The notes: generated by a model not told the origin, from the sequence alone. A DNA stretch of 64,000 nt from Bordetella ansorpii (GCF_900078705.1 NZ_FKIF01000001.1:310001-374000), one strand, 5' to 3'; counted from the stretch's first letter, positions 1 to 9,370 are shown. Numbers and translations: made by a program.

Positions 1-147
1 TGGGATCGGCCTGGACCACTGGGTTGCTACTCCTGTTGGTGACGGGATCGCTGAAGGCGATGCCTCGTGGCAGCAGGCAATTATGCAAAGGACCGTGGGC
101 GGCGTCCGTATCCGTCGGTAAGGATGACGGTCGTGTGACAGTACCGT
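1..147. other. left edge, no confident gene
   Basis: One plus-strand frame is open from the edge to a TAA at about 119-121 and could be the C-terminal tail of a gene that begins outside the window. I do not recognise the roughly 39 residues. It could equally be intergenic sequence downstream of the minus-strand GntR gene. Confidence 0.2.
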
Positions 148-834
148 TCAACCACGCAGGCGAGCGAGGTGTATCTCGTGCAGCGTGATCTTGCGCACCT
201 CGGCCTGGCTGGCGGCGATGTGCTCGCCAAGCAGGCCGCAGGCCTCATCGGCCTGGCGTGCCAGGATGGCCCGCAGGATGGCGCCGTGCTCGTCGTAGGT
301 CGCCGACACCCGTGACTGCTTGGTGAAATCCAGGCGACGGATGATCCGGATACGCTCCGTCAGCTCGCGGTGCACGCGCGCCATCTCGTCATTGCCGGCC
401 GCCGCTACCAGGGTGCAATGAAAAGCCTCGTCCCACACGCTGACTTGCGCCATGTCCGCGCAGCGCTCGGCCACGCCGCACAGCCAGATCGCCTGCAATC
501 CATCGAGCGCGGCAGGGTCGATGTCCGGGCCTGCCGAGCAAAGGCGGCGAACTGCTTCCGATTCCAGCACGCGACGCAGATCGTACATGGCATCGAACCG
601 GGCAAAGTCGAACGGCAGCACCCGCCAGCCGCTGCGGAACATCACTTCGACAAACCCCTCCTGCTGCAGGCGGAACAAGGCCTGGCGCACGGGCGTTCGC
701 GACACGCCGAGCCGCTGGGCCATATCGCCCTCCGTGAACCTGTCGCCAGGCAGCAAACGGAAATCCGCGATGGCGCGCTTGACCAGCGCGTACACGTCAT
801 CGGCGCGCGTGCGATGCGTGGACGGCGACCGCAT
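148..834 (-). CDS. GntR family (FCD/FadR-type) transcriptional regulator
   Basis: This is a 228-residue DNA-binding regulator. The N-terminal winged helix shows the GntR pattern GDRFTEGDMAQRLGVSRTPV, and the C-terminal half is an all-helical FCD ligand-binding domain with EAFHCTLVAAAGN and a late DEHGAILRAI helix. It lies downstream of, and on the same strand as, a TauA/SsuA-type ABC operon that starts near 3626, so it probably reports the transported substrate or a breakdown product. A CTTGT-GT-ACAAG palindrome at 3697-3708 in front of that operon is a plausible operator. The start is ambiguous: ATG codons in frame also occur at 849 and 897. I chose 834 because the winged-helix domain begins soon after it. 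The ligand cannot be told from the sequence. Confidence 0.85.
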   Translation of the reverse strand: MRSPSTHRTRADDVYALVKRAIADFRLLPGDRFTEGDMAQRLGVSRTPVRQALFRLQQEGFVEVMFRSGWRVLPFDFARFDAMYDLRRVLESEAVRRLCSAGPDIDPAALDGLQAIWLCGVAERCADMAQVSVWDEAFHCTLVAAAGNDEMARVHRELTERIRIIRRLDFTKQSRVSATYDEHGAILRAILARQADEACGLLGEHIAASQAEVRKITLHEIHLARLRG

Positions 835-940
835 GACGCCGCCGGGCATCTGCCGAGTCCCGGTCGGCGGCCGTTCGGCAGCCCACCCCTGCGTCATGCC
901 CGGTATCCCGGCGCAGGCATCCGGCCCGATGCGTCCTGGC

Positions 941-1762
941 TCATCGCCGCACCTCGCGCTGGAATATCTCCAGGCTCAGTTTCTTGGCCGCCACGAAACT
1001 GGGCTGCGACAGCGTCTCCACCGTGCGCGGGCGAGCATCGTCGTAGGCCAGTATCTCCGCGACCTTGGTCGGCCGCTTGGTCAGCAGCAGTATCTGGTCC
1101 GCCAGATACACCGCCTCTTCCAGGTCGTGCGAGACCAGCAGCATGGTCGTGCCCGTCTGCATGAAGACTTCCTGCAGCTTCTCCCGGATGAACAGCGTCA
1201 TCTCGAAGTCCAGCGCGGAGAACGGCTCGTCGAGGAACAGCACCTCCGGCCGAGGCGCCAATGCGCGCATGATGGACGCGGTCTGCTGCTGGCCGCCGGA
1301 CAATTCGTAGGGATAGCGGTTCAGGTCGAACTTGACGTCGAACGAAGCGACCAGCTCTTCCATGCGGCGATCGACCTCTGCCTTGCCACGGCCTTCCAGC
1401 AGCAGGGGATAGGCGATATTGTCGATGGTGCGCATCCAGGGAAACAGCGCTTCCCGGTAGTTCTGGAAGACGTAGCCGATGCGGGTGTCCTTCAGCGATT
1501 TGCCATCGAACAGGATCTCGCCGCGATCGATCGGGACAAGCCCCGCGATCATGTTGATCAGCGTGCTCTTGCCGCAGCCGTTCGGGCCGAACACCGAGAC
1601 GATCTTTCCCTTCGGGATGTCCAGGTCGAAGTTCTCGTACAGCGGCCAGCCGGCGAAGTACTTGGTCAGGCCGCGGATGGTGATGTGCGTGCCTGCCGGG
1701 CCGGGCGTGAAGCGCGGCGCCGGCACGTCGGCGTAAGCCGGAGGATTGATGACGATACTCAT
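941..1762 (-). CDS. ABC transporter ATP-binding protein (SsuB/TauB-type)
   Basis: This 273-residue cytoplasmic ATPase powers uptake with the permease and binding protein encoded just upstream on the same strand. Walker A is GPNGCGKST at about residues 59-67, the Q-loop YVFQ lies near 97-100, the signature LSGGQQQ near 154-160, Walker B VLFLDEP near 174-180, and the switch histidine is in LLVSHD. It matches the nitrate/sulfonate/taurine ATPase family in length and motif spacing. The reading frame stays open upstream, but that extension overlaps the permease gene and is arginine-rich shadow sequence; the ATG at 1762 begins five bases after the permease stop. The substrate is unknown. Confidence 0.92.
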   Translation of the reverse strand: MSIVINPPAYADVPAPRFTPGPAGTHITIRGLTKYFAGWPLYENFDLDIPKGKIVSVFGPNGCGKSTLINMIAGLVPIDRGEILFDGKSLKDTRIGYVFQNYREALFPWMRTIDNIAYPLLLEGRGKAEVDRRMEELVASFDVKFDLNRYPYELSGGQQQTASIMRALAPRPEVLFLDEPFSALDFEMTLFIREKLQEVFMQTGTTMLLVSHDLEEAVYLADQILLLTKRPTKVAEILAYDDARPRTVETLSQPSFVAAKKLSLEIFQREVRR

Positions 1763-1767
1763 TGAAT

Positions 1768-2610
1768 CTACCTTCCGCTCCAGTGGACCACGCGCCGCTC
1801 CAGCACGAGGAACAGGATGTTCAGCACGTAGCCCAGCGCGCCGGCCGCCAGGATCGCGGCGTACATGGTCTTGACGTTGAGGATCTGCTGGGCATCGATG
1901 ATGGCGTGGCCCAGGCCGTTCTCGGACCCGATGAACATCTCGGCGACGATGACGATCACCAGCGACATGGACACCGCCGAGCGCAGGCCCACGAAACTGG
2001 GCTGCAGGCTTTCCCAAAGCAGGACGTCCTTGAAAATGCGCCAGCGCGACGCCCCCATGACCTTGGCCGCCATCACGCGCTGCTTGCGCGCATTGATCAC
2101 GCCGTAGGCGCTGTTGAACACCACGATCAGCAATGCGCCGAATGCCGCGATGGCCACCTTGTTGATGTCGCTGACGCCGAAGACCAGCAGGAACAACGGA
2201 ATCAACGCCGACGACGGCGTGGACCGGAAGAAGTCGATCAGGAACTCGACGCTGCGGTAGGCCCGTTCGTTGCTGCCCAGCAGCACGCCCAGCGGCATGC
2301 CGATCACCGCGGCGATCACGAAGGCCTGCACGGTGCGCATCACCGTGACCAGGAAGTCCGTCAGCAACGGCCCGCCCGCCAGGCCGGAGACCAGCGCCAC
2401 CAGCGTGTCGGCCGGACTGGGCAGCAGGATGGCCTTGATCATCCCCGCGCGCACCACGAGGTCCCAGATGAGGAACAGCACGACGGGGCCCATGAAAGGC
2501 AGGAGCCGGTCGCGCAAGGGCGCCCTAGGCGGCGCCGCGTCGTGCGAGGCAGGCGGCGCCCAGCCGGGCGCGGCGTCCGCCTGCGTGGAGGAAGTAGACG
2601 CCTTGGACAT
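1768..2610 (-). CDS. ABC transporter permease (SsuC/TauC-type)
   Basis: This 280-residue inner-membrane permease belongs to the BPD_transp_1 family. A proline/alanine-rich cytoplasmic N-terminus of about 35 residues precedes roughly six hydrophobic segments. The cytoplasmic coupling loop is visible as KVMGASRWRIFKDVLLWES, followed by the conserved late segment LVIVIVAEMFIGSENGLG, typical of the sulfonate/nitrate/taurine permease group. The gene sits 2 bp after the binding-protein gene and 5 bp before the ATPase gene, so translation of the three is probably coupled. Confidence 0.92.
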   Translation of the reverse strand: MSKASTSSTQADAAPGWAPPASHDAAPPRAPLRDRLLPFMGPVVLFLIWDLVVRAGMIKAILLPSPADTLVALVSGLAGGPLLTDFLVTVMRTVQAFVIAAVIGMPLGVLLGSNERAYRSVEFLIDFFRSTPSSALIPLFLLVFGVSDINKVAIAAFGALLIVVFNSAYGVINARKQRVMAAKVMGASRWRIFKDVLLWESLQPSFVGLRSAVSMSLVIVIVAEMFIGSENGLGHAIIDAQQILNVKTMYAAILAAGALGYVLNILFLVLERRVVHWSGR

Positions 2611-2612
2611 GG

Positions 2613-3626
2613 TCAGGCCTTGTAAAGCAGCGAGGCGACGTCGACCTTCTTGGCGAAGATGCCCTTCTCGGTGAACAGGTCGTAGAACTTCTGGAAGTAC
2701 GCCACGTCGCTGTCCTTGAACTCGTCGTGCAGCATGTAGGCGGCCAGCGGCACTTCCTTGGTCAACTGGCCCTCGATGGCCGTATAGCCCTTCATGAATT
2801 CGCGTGCCTCGTCCGGCTTCTGCCGCACGAGATCGACACCGCGCTTGTAGGCGGCGATGTACTTGGCCGTGGCGTCGGGATGCTTCTTGATGAACTCCGT
2901 GGTCAGGCTGGCCGCGCCGCCATGCCAGGGCGCCAGGGGATCACCCAGGATGTAATGCGCCACGACACCGGCTTCCAGCACGCGGGTCGTGCCGTTCAGG
3001 CGCCCCACGGTGCCGGTGGGTTCCAGCGTGTAGGCGCCGTCCACCTGGCCGGCGGCGATGGCGGCGACGTGCTGGCCGATGGGCAACTCGGTCACGGTGG
3101 CGCCGGTGGCGCCGGCACGCTCGAGCATGGTCTTGGCCAGCGTCACGTTCTGGATGCCCGGGCCGCAGGCGACGCGCTTGCCCTTGAACTCCGCCGCGGT
3201 CTTGATGGGGCTGTCCTTGGCAACGAGGAACTCCTCCAGCACGTTCCTGGCATTGCTGGGGTTGGTGCAGAAGATCTTGAAAAGGCCGGGCTGGGCGATC
3301 TCGCCGATGGCCAGGTTGGCCGCGCCGGTGCCATTGGCGCTGCCATCGCAACGTCCGGCCAGCATGCCTTCCATCACCTGCTGGGGCCCCGCGAACTTCA
3401 GGGCCTCGACGTCCAGTCCGGCTTCCTTGAAGTACCCCTTCTCGATCGCGGCGAAGAACGGCAGTCCCGCCGCCACCGGCCAATAGCCGACGCGGATCTT
3501 CGGGCTGGACTGCGCGCGCACGAACGCGGGCGCGGCCAGCACGCCCAACGCCGCCGCGCCCGTCAACAACGTGCGGCGCCGTCCGGCATTCGGCGGGCTG
3601 GCGAGGTCGGCAATACGGTTGCTCAT
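2613..3626 (-). CDS. ABC transporter substrate-binding protein (SsuA/TauA/NMT1-like), periplasmic
   Basis: This 337-residue periplasmic receptor is the first gene of the minus-strand ABC operon. The signal sequence has three arginines at 16-18 followed by a hydrophobic core and an AFVRA cleavage site near 38, so Tat export is possible. The mature protein starts IRVGYWPVAAGLPFFAAIEK, the usual opening of the NMT1/SsuA-like fold, and has the VACGPGIQN ligand-loop pattern. The ATG at 3626 has GGAG about eight bases upstream; the frame stays open much further upstream but gives no plausible protein. Ligand candidates include sulfonates, taurine-like compounds or pyrimidine precursors, and the sequence alone does not decide. 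Confidence 0.9.
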   Translation of the reverse strand: MSNRIADLASPPNAGRRRTLLTGAAALGVLAAPAFVRAQSSPKIRVGYWPVAAGLPFFAAIEKGYFKEAGLDVEALKFAGPQQVMEGMLAGRCDGSANGTGAANLAIGEIAQPGLFKIFCTNPSNARNVLEEFLVAKDSPIKTAAEFKGKRVACGPGIQNVTLAKTMLERAGATGATVTELPIGQHVAAIAAGQVDGAYTLEPTGTVGRLNGTTRVLEAGVVAHYILGDPLAPWHGGAASLTTEFIKKHPDATAKYIAAYKRGVDLVRQKPDEAREFMKGYTAIEGQLTKEVPLAAYMLHDEFKDSDVAYFQKFYDLFTEKGIFAKKVDVASLLYKA

Positions 3627-4073
3627 GAAAAACTCCAGGATCGTTGACGAGGATGCCGGAGACAGCAAGGCGGCCAGGCGCACCACTGAATCCAAGCTTG
3701 TGTACAAGTTTTCGAAGCAACATCCGTGCCAGCGATGCGGGCAGCCTCGCCCCAGAAGAAAAGACGCCGATCGACCGCCTTTCGGACGGCAATGCGCCCT
3801 GCCCGGAGGGGCAGTGGCTTCTCGCAGAGGGCTGAAGGTGCATGGCGGATCCGACATGCCTGGCACCAATACCATGCATGACCCGCACCACCCGCGGGCG
3901 GCGCACTGCATCGATGCGCCGCATGGCCAGCGTGGCATCCGACGATGCGGATCGTCCTGGGCCGGGCGTGTGGACCACTGGCTCCAACATCCCTCGGCGC
4001 TGGATCTATGGCTCGCATCCGAGGCTGCGTAAGGTCTAGTCCCATGCGAGGCCGTGCTGGCCTCATTCACGAC
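3627..4073. other. divergent intergenic region between two catabolic operons
   Basis: These 447 bases separate the minus-strand ABC operon from the plus-strand NTF2/oxidase/peptide-transport operon and must carry promoters for both. The one clear element is the palindrome at 3697-3708. The rest contains small open frames without recognisable protein character; I see no RNA gene or repeat. Confidence 0.6.
3697..3708. promoter_or_regulatory. candidate GntR operator
   Basis: The sequence reads CTTGT-GT-ACAAG, perfect 5-bp inverted arms around two bases. It lies about 70 bp upstream of the start of the binding-protein gene at 3626. FCD-type GntR regulators commonly bind short palindromes with a GT...AC core, and the fourth gene of the same operon encodes such a regulator. 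The assignment to that regulator is an inference. Confidence 0.45.
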
Positions 4074-4478
4074 ATGGAAACAGACGCACACATGGAAACC
4101 ACACCCGACGCGGCAATGCTGGAAGCGTTCAGCGCAGCCTGGAACCGCCACGACTTGCCGGCCCTGATGTCCTTCATGCACGAGGACTGCGTGTTCGAAA
4201 CGGCCGCCGGTCCCCTGACCTGCGGTGCGCGCCACGAAGGCCACGAGGCCGTGGCCCGCGCATTCGCGGGAGCATGGCAGACCGTGCCGGACGCGCAGTG
4301 GGAAAACGGCCGGCACTGGGTAATCGGCGACCGCGGCGTCTCGGAATGGACTTTCACGGGCACCGCCGCCGATGGCAGCGCCATCGAAGTCGATGGCGTG
4401 GACATCTTCACGTTCCGCGAAGGAAAGATCCTGGTGAAGAACGTGTTCCGCAAGCAGCGCATCGCTGCAGCGGCCTGA
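4074..4478 (+). CDS. NTF2-like / SnoaL-like small protein
   Basis: This is a roughly 134-residue protein of the NTF2-like fold. Visible features are the opening helix LEAFSAAWNRHDLPALMSFM, then a short strand with DCVFETAAG, and the closing strands VDGVDIFTFREGKILVKNVF, typical of SnoaL-like polyketide cyclase/limonene-epoxide-hydrolase relatives. Such proteins are small enzymes or binding subunits with poorly predictable substrates. It is the first gene of a plus-strand operon that continues with an FAD oxidase and a peptide-type transporter. ATG codons at 4074 and 4092 are both possible starts. A similar NTF2-like gene opens the second catabolic operon at 22225. Confidence 0.75.
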   Translation: METDAHMETTPDAAMLEAFSAAWNRHDLPALMSFMHEDCVFETAAGPLTCGARHEGHEAVARAFAGAWQTVPDAQWENGRHWVIGDRGVSEWTFTGTAADGSAIEVDGVDIFTFREGKILVKNVFRKQRIAAAA

Positions 4479-4507
4479 GCCGCACGCGAACATAGACAGG
4501 ATCGATC

Positions 4508-5896
4508 ATGGATACGTCAGCACGCCCGACACGCAGCCAGGCCTACAACCCCACCTACGATCCCCTGGTGTCGCCGGGCCCCGGCAGCGGACAGGATTAT
4601 GCCCCCACGTACTGGGTGGACACCGCGGGGGCGCCGGCGCAGGACGACGGCCCGATCGCGGGCGACCGCGACGTCGACGTCGCGGTCATCGGCTCGGGCT
4701 TCACGGGCCTTGCCACCGCGTTGTTCCTGGCGAAAGAACATGGCATCAAGTCCGCCGTGCTGGAGGCCAACCAGATCGCCTGGGGCTGCACCAGCCGCAA
4801 CGGTGGCCAGGGCCAGAACGCCAGCGGCCGGCTGTACCGCTCGCAATGGATAGCGCGCTGGGGCATGGATATCGCGCGGCGGCTGGACACCGAGATCCGA
4901 ACGGGCTTCGCCACCTTCAGCGAACTGGTCTCCAGGATCGATTGCGATCCGCAGCCCGGCGGCCATCTGTACATCGCGCATCGCGAGAAGAAGATGGCCT
5001 TCCTGCGCAGCGAGGCCGCATTGATGCGGGATCAGTTCGGCTATGCCACCCGCGTTCTGAGCCGCGACGAGGTGCATCGCGACTATGTGCGCGACGCCGA
5101 GGCCCACGGCGCCATGCACGAACCCGACGGCATCAGCGTGCATCCGCTCAAGCTTGCCCGCGGCTACATGCGCATGGCAAGAGAACACGGCGCGACGCTG
5201 CACCCGTGCAGCCCGGTCACCGGCTGGAAGACAGAGGGCGAGCGGCACCTGCTGCGCACGCCAGGCGGTACCGTGCGTGCCCGCGCCGTGGCCATCGCCA
5301 CCGGCGCCTACACCGCCGCAAGCCTGCACCCGAGCCTGGCGGGACGCTGCTACCCCATCCTGTCCAACAGCATCGTGACGCGTCCCCTCGACGACGCCGA
5401 GCTGGCGGCGACGAACTTCCTGACCCACGAAGCCATCACGGATACCCGTACGCTGCGCTTCTATTACCGCCTGCTGCCCGACCGCCGCGTGCAGATCGGC
5501 AGCCGCAGTTCCATCACGGGCGCGGATGCCCGGCATCCGAAACATGAACGGCTACTGGTCAATGGCCTGTACCGGAAGTTTCCCGCCCTGCGCGGCATCG
5601 ACATCGATTACTCGTGGTGGGGATGGGTGGACGTCAGCCACGACATGATGCCCCGCATCGCGCAGCCTGATCCACGCCAGAACGTGTATTACGCGCTGGG
5701 CTACGGCGGCAACGGCGTCAGCTTCTCCGCGCACGCGGGGCGGCGCATGGCCCAACGCATCGCGGGCCGCGCCGACCCGGCGTTCGACCTGCCCATCTAC
5801 GACAGCAGCCTGCCCACCCACCCGCTGGCGCCGTTCAGGCGACTGGGCCAGGCGCTGCTGTACCGCTGGTATCACCTGAAGGACGAAGTGCTGTAG
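4508..5896 (+). CDS. FAD-dependent oxidoreductase, DAO family (PuuB/gamma-glutamylputrescine oxidase-like)
   Basis: This 462-residue flavoprotein probably oxidises an amine or amino-acid derivative in the cytoplasm. After a leader of about 55 residues comes the dinucleotide-binding sequence DVAVIGSGFTGLATALFLAK, with the GxGxxG glycines at about 62, 64 and 67. CTSRNGGQ follows; this is the flavin-contacting motif of the PuuB/OrdL group. Near the C-terminus YYALGYGGNGVSFS supplies the second FAD contact. The size matches PuuB-like oxidases. It is followed 68 bp later by a periplasmic peptide-type binding protein, so the oxidase substrate may be the imported compound or a product of the amidohydrolase at the end of the operon. 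Confidence 0.85.
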   Translation: MDTSARPTRSQAYNPTYDPLVSPGPGSGQDYAPTYWVDTAGAPAQDDGPIAGDRDVDVAVIGSGFTGLATALFLAKEHGIKSAVLEANQIAWGCTSRNGGQGQNASGRLYRSQWIARWGMDIARRLDTEIRTGFATFSELVSRIDCDPQPGGHLYIAHREKKMAFLRSEAALMRDQFGYATRVLSRDEVHRDYVRDAEAHGAMHEPDGISVHPLKLARGYMRMAREHGATLHPCSPVTGWKTEGERHLLRTPGGTVRARAVAIATGAYTAASLHPSLAGRCYPILSNSIVTRPLDDAELAATNFLTHEAITDTRTLRFYYRLLPDRRVQIGSRSSITGADARHPKHERLLVNGLYRKFPALRGIDIDYSWWGWVDVSHDMMPRIAQPDPRQNVYYALGYGGNGVSFSAHAGRRMAQRIAGRADPAFDLPIYDSSLPTHPLAPFRRLGQALLYRWYHLKDEVL

Positions 5897-5964
5897 AGCA
5901 AGACCGCGGCACACCGCGGCTGCATGAGCCGATCAAGGCGAGAAACTCATTCAAGGGAAAAAAG

Positions 5965-7539
5965 ATGCGTACACCCAATCTCCGAAGACTCCTGGCCGCC
6001 TGCGGCCTGGCCCTGGCCACGGCGGGTGCCCCCGCCGCGCACGCCGCCGGCGGCACGCTGGTGGTCGGCAGCACGGCCGTGCCACGCCACCTGGACGGCG
6101 CGGTGCAGTCGGGCCTGGCCACCGCCATGCCATCGACCCAACTGTTCGCCAGCCCGCTGCGATTCGACGACAAATGGAATCCCCAGCCCTATCTGGCCGA
6201 ATCGTGGGAGTTGTCGCCGGACAATCGCACGCTGACGCTGCACCTGCGCAAGAATGCCGTGTTCCACGACGGACAGCCCGTCACGTCGGCCGACGTGGCG
6301 TTCTCGCTGATGGCCATCAAGGCCAACCACCCCTTCTCGACCATGCTCGCGCCGCTGGAGAAGGTCGACACGCCAGATGCGCATACCGCCATCCTGCGCA
6401 TGAGCCAGCCGCACCCGGCCATCCTGCTAGCCATGTCGCCGGCCCTGGCTCCGATCCTGCCCAAGCACATCTACGACGATGGCACGGACCTGAAAAACCA
6501 TCCGCGCAACACCAAGGACGTGGTCGGGTCCGGCCCCTTCAAGCTGGTGGAGTTCGTGCCCGGCCAACGCGTGGTGCTGGAACGCTTCGACAAATTCTTC
6601 CTGCCCGGCCGCCCGAAGCTGGATCGGGTGATCTTCAACTATATGCCCGACCTGTCCAGCCTGACCCTGTCGCTGGAGCGCGGCGACATCCAGATGCTGC
6701 CCAGCCTGAGTTCGCCGGTCGAACTGCGCCGCCTGCAGGGCAACCCGAACCTGGTGGTGACCGACAAAGGCTACGAAGGGATAGGCGCGATCAACTGGCT
6801 GGCCTTCAACCTGCGGCGCGAACCGTTGTCCAAGCTCGAAGTGCGGCAGGCCATCGCGCACGCGGTCGACCGCAATTTCATCTCGAAGGCGCTGCACGCC
6901 GGCTTCTCCAAACCCGCCATCGGCCCCATCGTGTCCGGCAGCCCCTTCGCCGCCAAGGACCTGGCACCCTACGCGCTGGACCTGAAGAAGGCGGCTGCGC
7001 TGCTGGACGCCGCGGGCTACCCCGCCAAGGACGGCGGCGAGCGCCTGAAGCTGACGGTGGACTACATCCCGGGCAGCGACGACCAGCAGAAGAACGTGGC
7101 CGAGTATCTGCGCTCGCAACTGAAAAAGATCGGCATCGCCGTCGAAGTGCGCGCGTCGGCCGACTTTCCCTCGTGGGCCAAGCGCATCGCCAGCGGTGAT
7201 TTCGACATGACGATGGACAACGTCTTCAACTGGGGCGATCCAGTGATCGGGGTGGCGCGCACCTACCTGTCCAGCAACATCAAGCCCATCATCTGGACCA
7301 ATACCCAGGCGTACGCCAATCCGGCGGTCGACAAGCTGCTGGAGTCCGCCGCCGTCGAGCCCGATCCGCAACGCCGCAAGCAGCTCTACGTTGACTTCCA
7401 GAAGGCCGTCACGCACGACCTCCCGATCCTGTTCATCAACGAGGTGCCCTACCGCACAGTCACCAGCAAGCGCGTCGGCAACGTTCCCACCTCGATCTGG
7501 GGACCGCTGGCGCCGTACGACGAGGTCACCCTGCAATGA
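5965..7539 (+). CDS. ABC transporter substrate-binding protein, family 5 (DppA/OppA-type)
   Basis: This 524-residue periplasmic receptor has a Sec signal peptide of about 27 residues ending in PAAHA. The family-5 sequence LAESWELSPDNRTLTLHLRK and the following VFHDGQPVTSADVAFSL are diagnostic of peptide/nickel/opine-type binding proteins, and the length is normal. The ATG is preceded by AAGGGAAAAAAG, a good ribosome-binding region. Its stop overlaps the start of the first permease by 4 bp. The ligand could be a peptide, opine or other amide; the neighbouring oxidase and amidohydrolase point to a small nitrogenous compound rather than nutrient peptides. Confidence 0.93.
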   Translation: MRTPNLRRLLAACGLALATAGAPAAHAAGGTLVVGSTAVPRHLDGAVQSGLATAMPSTQLFASPLRFDDKWNPQPYLAESWELSPDNRTLTLHLRKNAVFHDGQPVTSADVAFSLMAIKANHPFSTMLAPLEKVDTPDAHTAILRMSQPHPAILLAMSPALAPILPKHIYDDGTDLKNHPRNTKDVVGSGPFKLVEFVPGQRVVLERFDKFFLPGRPKLDRVIFNYMPDLSSLTLSLERGDIQMLPSLSSPVELRRLQGNPNLVVTDKGYEGIGAINWLAFNLRREPLSKLEVRQAIAHAVDRNFISKALHAGFSKPAIGPIVSGSPFAAKDLAPYALDLKKAAALLDAAGYPAKDGGERLKLTVDYIPGSDDQQKNVAEYLRSQLKKIGIAVEVRASADFPSWAKRIASGDFDMTMDNVFNWGDPVIGVARTYLSSNIKPIIWTNTQAYANPAVDKLLESAAVEPDPQRRKQLYVDFQKAVTHDLPILFINEVPYRTVTSKRVGNVPTSIWGPLAPYDEVTLQ

Positions 7540-8501
7540 TCCGCTTCCTGCTGTCGCGCGTGCTGCGGGCGGTGACGCTGGTCGCCCTGGTCGTGGTGCT
7601 GAACTTCCTGCTGGTGCACAGCGCGCCCGGCGATCCGGTGGAAACCATCGCCGGCTCGATGGGCGGCATGTCCGAGGCGGCCATGACCGCGCTGCGCCAG
7701 CAGTACGGGCTGGACAAGCCGCTGCTGACGCAACTGGGCCTGTACCTGGCGCAGATGTTCAGCGGCGACCTGGGCTACTCGTATTACTTCAACCTGCCGG
7801 TGGCCGACCTGATCGCGCAGCGCGTGCCCGCCACGCTGCTGCTGGTCGTGTCCTCGGTGCTGTGCGCCATGGTGTTGGGCACGGCGCTGGGTGTGCTGTC
7901 GGCGCGGCGCCCCAACGGCCTGCTGTCCCAGGCCGTCACCCTGGTCTCGCTGGTGGGCTTCGCCGCGCCGGTGTTCTGGACCGGCATCATGCTCATCATC
8001 CTGTTCGCCGCGACCTGGCCGATCTTTCCGGTGGGCGGCATGCGGGCCGTGGACGCGGTCCAGGGCGGCTGGCGCGACGTGCTGGACGTAGCCCACCACC
8101 TGGTGCTGCCGACGTTGACGCTCAGCCTGATCCACCTGGCGCAGTACAGCCGGCTGGCGCGCGCCAGCATGCTGGACGTGCTGGGCGCGGACTACGTGCG
8201 CACCGCGCGCGCCAAGGGCCTGCCGGAATTCCTGGTGCTCTACAAGCATGCGCTGCGCAATGCCGTGCTGCCGGTCGTCACCCTGGTGGGCCTGCAGTTC
8301 GGCAACGTGCTGGCGGGCGCCATCCTGGTCGAGACCGTCTTCAACTGGCCCGGCCTGGGCCGCCTGGCCTCCGATGCCGTGCTGCGGCGCGACTATCCCA
8401 CCATCCTGGGCACGCTGCTGTTTTCCTCGCTGGTCGTGGTGGTGATGAACCAGCTCACAGACCTCTGTTATCGCCTGGTCGACCCACGGATCAAGACATG
8501 A
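7536..8501 (+). CDS. peptide-type ABC transporter permease (DppB-like)
   Basis: This 321-residue inner-membrane permease opens with MIRFLLSRVLRAVTLVALVV, the typical DppB/OppB/GsiC beginning with an N-terminal membrane helix and a large periplasmic loop. The cytoplasmic coupling sequence DYVRTARAKGLPEFLVLYKH is the EAA-like loop of this family. Its ATG overlaps the upstream stop (ATGA at 7536), and its own stop overlaps the next permease start. Its partner is the permease at 8498. Confidence 0.93.
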   Translation: MIRFLLSRVLRAVTLVALVVVLNFLLVHSAPGDPVETIAGSMGGMSEAAMTALRQQYGLDKPLLTQLGLYLAQMFSGDLGYSYYFNLPVADLIAQRVPATLLLVVSSVLCAMVLGTALGVLSARRPNGLLSQAVTLVSLVGFAAPVFWTGIMLIILFAATWPIFPVGGMRAVDAVQGGWRDVLDVAHHLVLPTLTLSLIHLAQYSRLARASMLDVLGADYVRTARAKGLPEFLVLYKHALRNAVLPVVTLVGLQFGNVLAGAILVETVFNWPGLGRLASDAVLRRDYPTILGTLLFSSLVVVVMNQLTDLCYRLVDPRIKT

Positions 8502-9370
8502 CTACCGCTACCGCTCTGGCGCCCGCGCCCGCCCATCCCCTGGCCGAGGCCGCGCGCATGTTCGCGCGCAACCCGACCGCCCTGGCCGGCCTGGCCCTGC
8601 TGGCACTGATTCTGGCCGTGTCGCTGCTGGGTCCGTTGCTGCTGCAGGCCGACCCCTTCGAGATCGTCACCGCGCCCTTGAGCCCGCCCGGCTCGCCCGA
8701 TGCCTGGCTGGGCAGCGACTATCTGGGCCGCGACGTGCTGACCGGCCTGATCTACGGCGGCCGCGCCACCCTGCTGGTGGGCGCGGTGGCGGCCATGCTG
8801 TCGGTGCTGATCGGCATCACCGTGGGCGCGCTGGCCGGCTTCTACGGCGGCACGGTCGAGAACGTGCTGATGCGGGCCACCGAGTTCTTCCAGGTGCTGC
8901 CCACGCTGCTGTTCGCCATGGTCATCACTACCCTGTTTTCGCCCACGCTGCTGAGCATCACGCTGGCCATCGGCGTGGTCAGCTGGCCCAACACGGCGCG
9001 GCTGACGCGCGGTGAATTCCTGAAGTTTCGCGAGGTGGAGTTCGTGCGCGCCGAGCGCAGCATCGGCGCGGGCAACGCGCGCCTGATCTGGCGCGTCATC
9101 CTTCCCAATGTGCTGCCGCCCCTGATCGTGTCGGCCACCCTGGCCGTCGGCAGCGCCATTCTGTTCGAGGCCGGCCTGTCGTTCCTCGGGCTGGGCGATC
9201 CCAATCTCATGAGCTGGGGCCTGATCATCGGCTCGAACCGCCAGTACGTGCTGGCCGCCTGGTGGGCGGTGACCTTTCCCGGCCTGGCCATCTTCCTGAC
9301 CGTGCTGGCGGTCAGCCTGGTGGGCGATGGCCTGAACGACGCCCTCAACCCTCGTCTGCGGGAGCGCTGA
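8498..9370 (+). CDS. peptide-type ABC transporter permease (DppC-like)
   Basis: This 290-residue second permease of the peptide-type transporter begins at the ATGA overlap at 8498. The DppC pattern is seen in AWLGSDYLGRDVLTGLIYGG after the first membrane segment, and in the coupling loop region EVEFVRAERSIGAGNARLIW followed by the SFLGLGDPN motif near the C-terminus. The frame is open far upstream, but that part overlaps the first permease in another frame and is shadow sequence. Confidence 0.93.
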   Translation: MTTATALAPAPAHPLAEAARMFARNPTALAGLALLALILAVSLLGPLLLQADPFEIVTAPLSPPGSPDAWLGSDYLGRDVLTGLIYGGRATLLVGAVAAMLSVLIGITVGALAGFYGGTVENVLMRATEFFQVLPTLLFAMVITTLFSPTLLSITLAIGVVSWPNTARLTRGEFLKFREVEFVRAERSIGAGNARLIWRVILPNVLPPLIVSATLAVGSAILFEAGLSFLGLGDPNLMSWGLIIGSNRQYVLAAWWAVTFPGLAIFLTVLAVSLVGDGLNDALNPRLRER

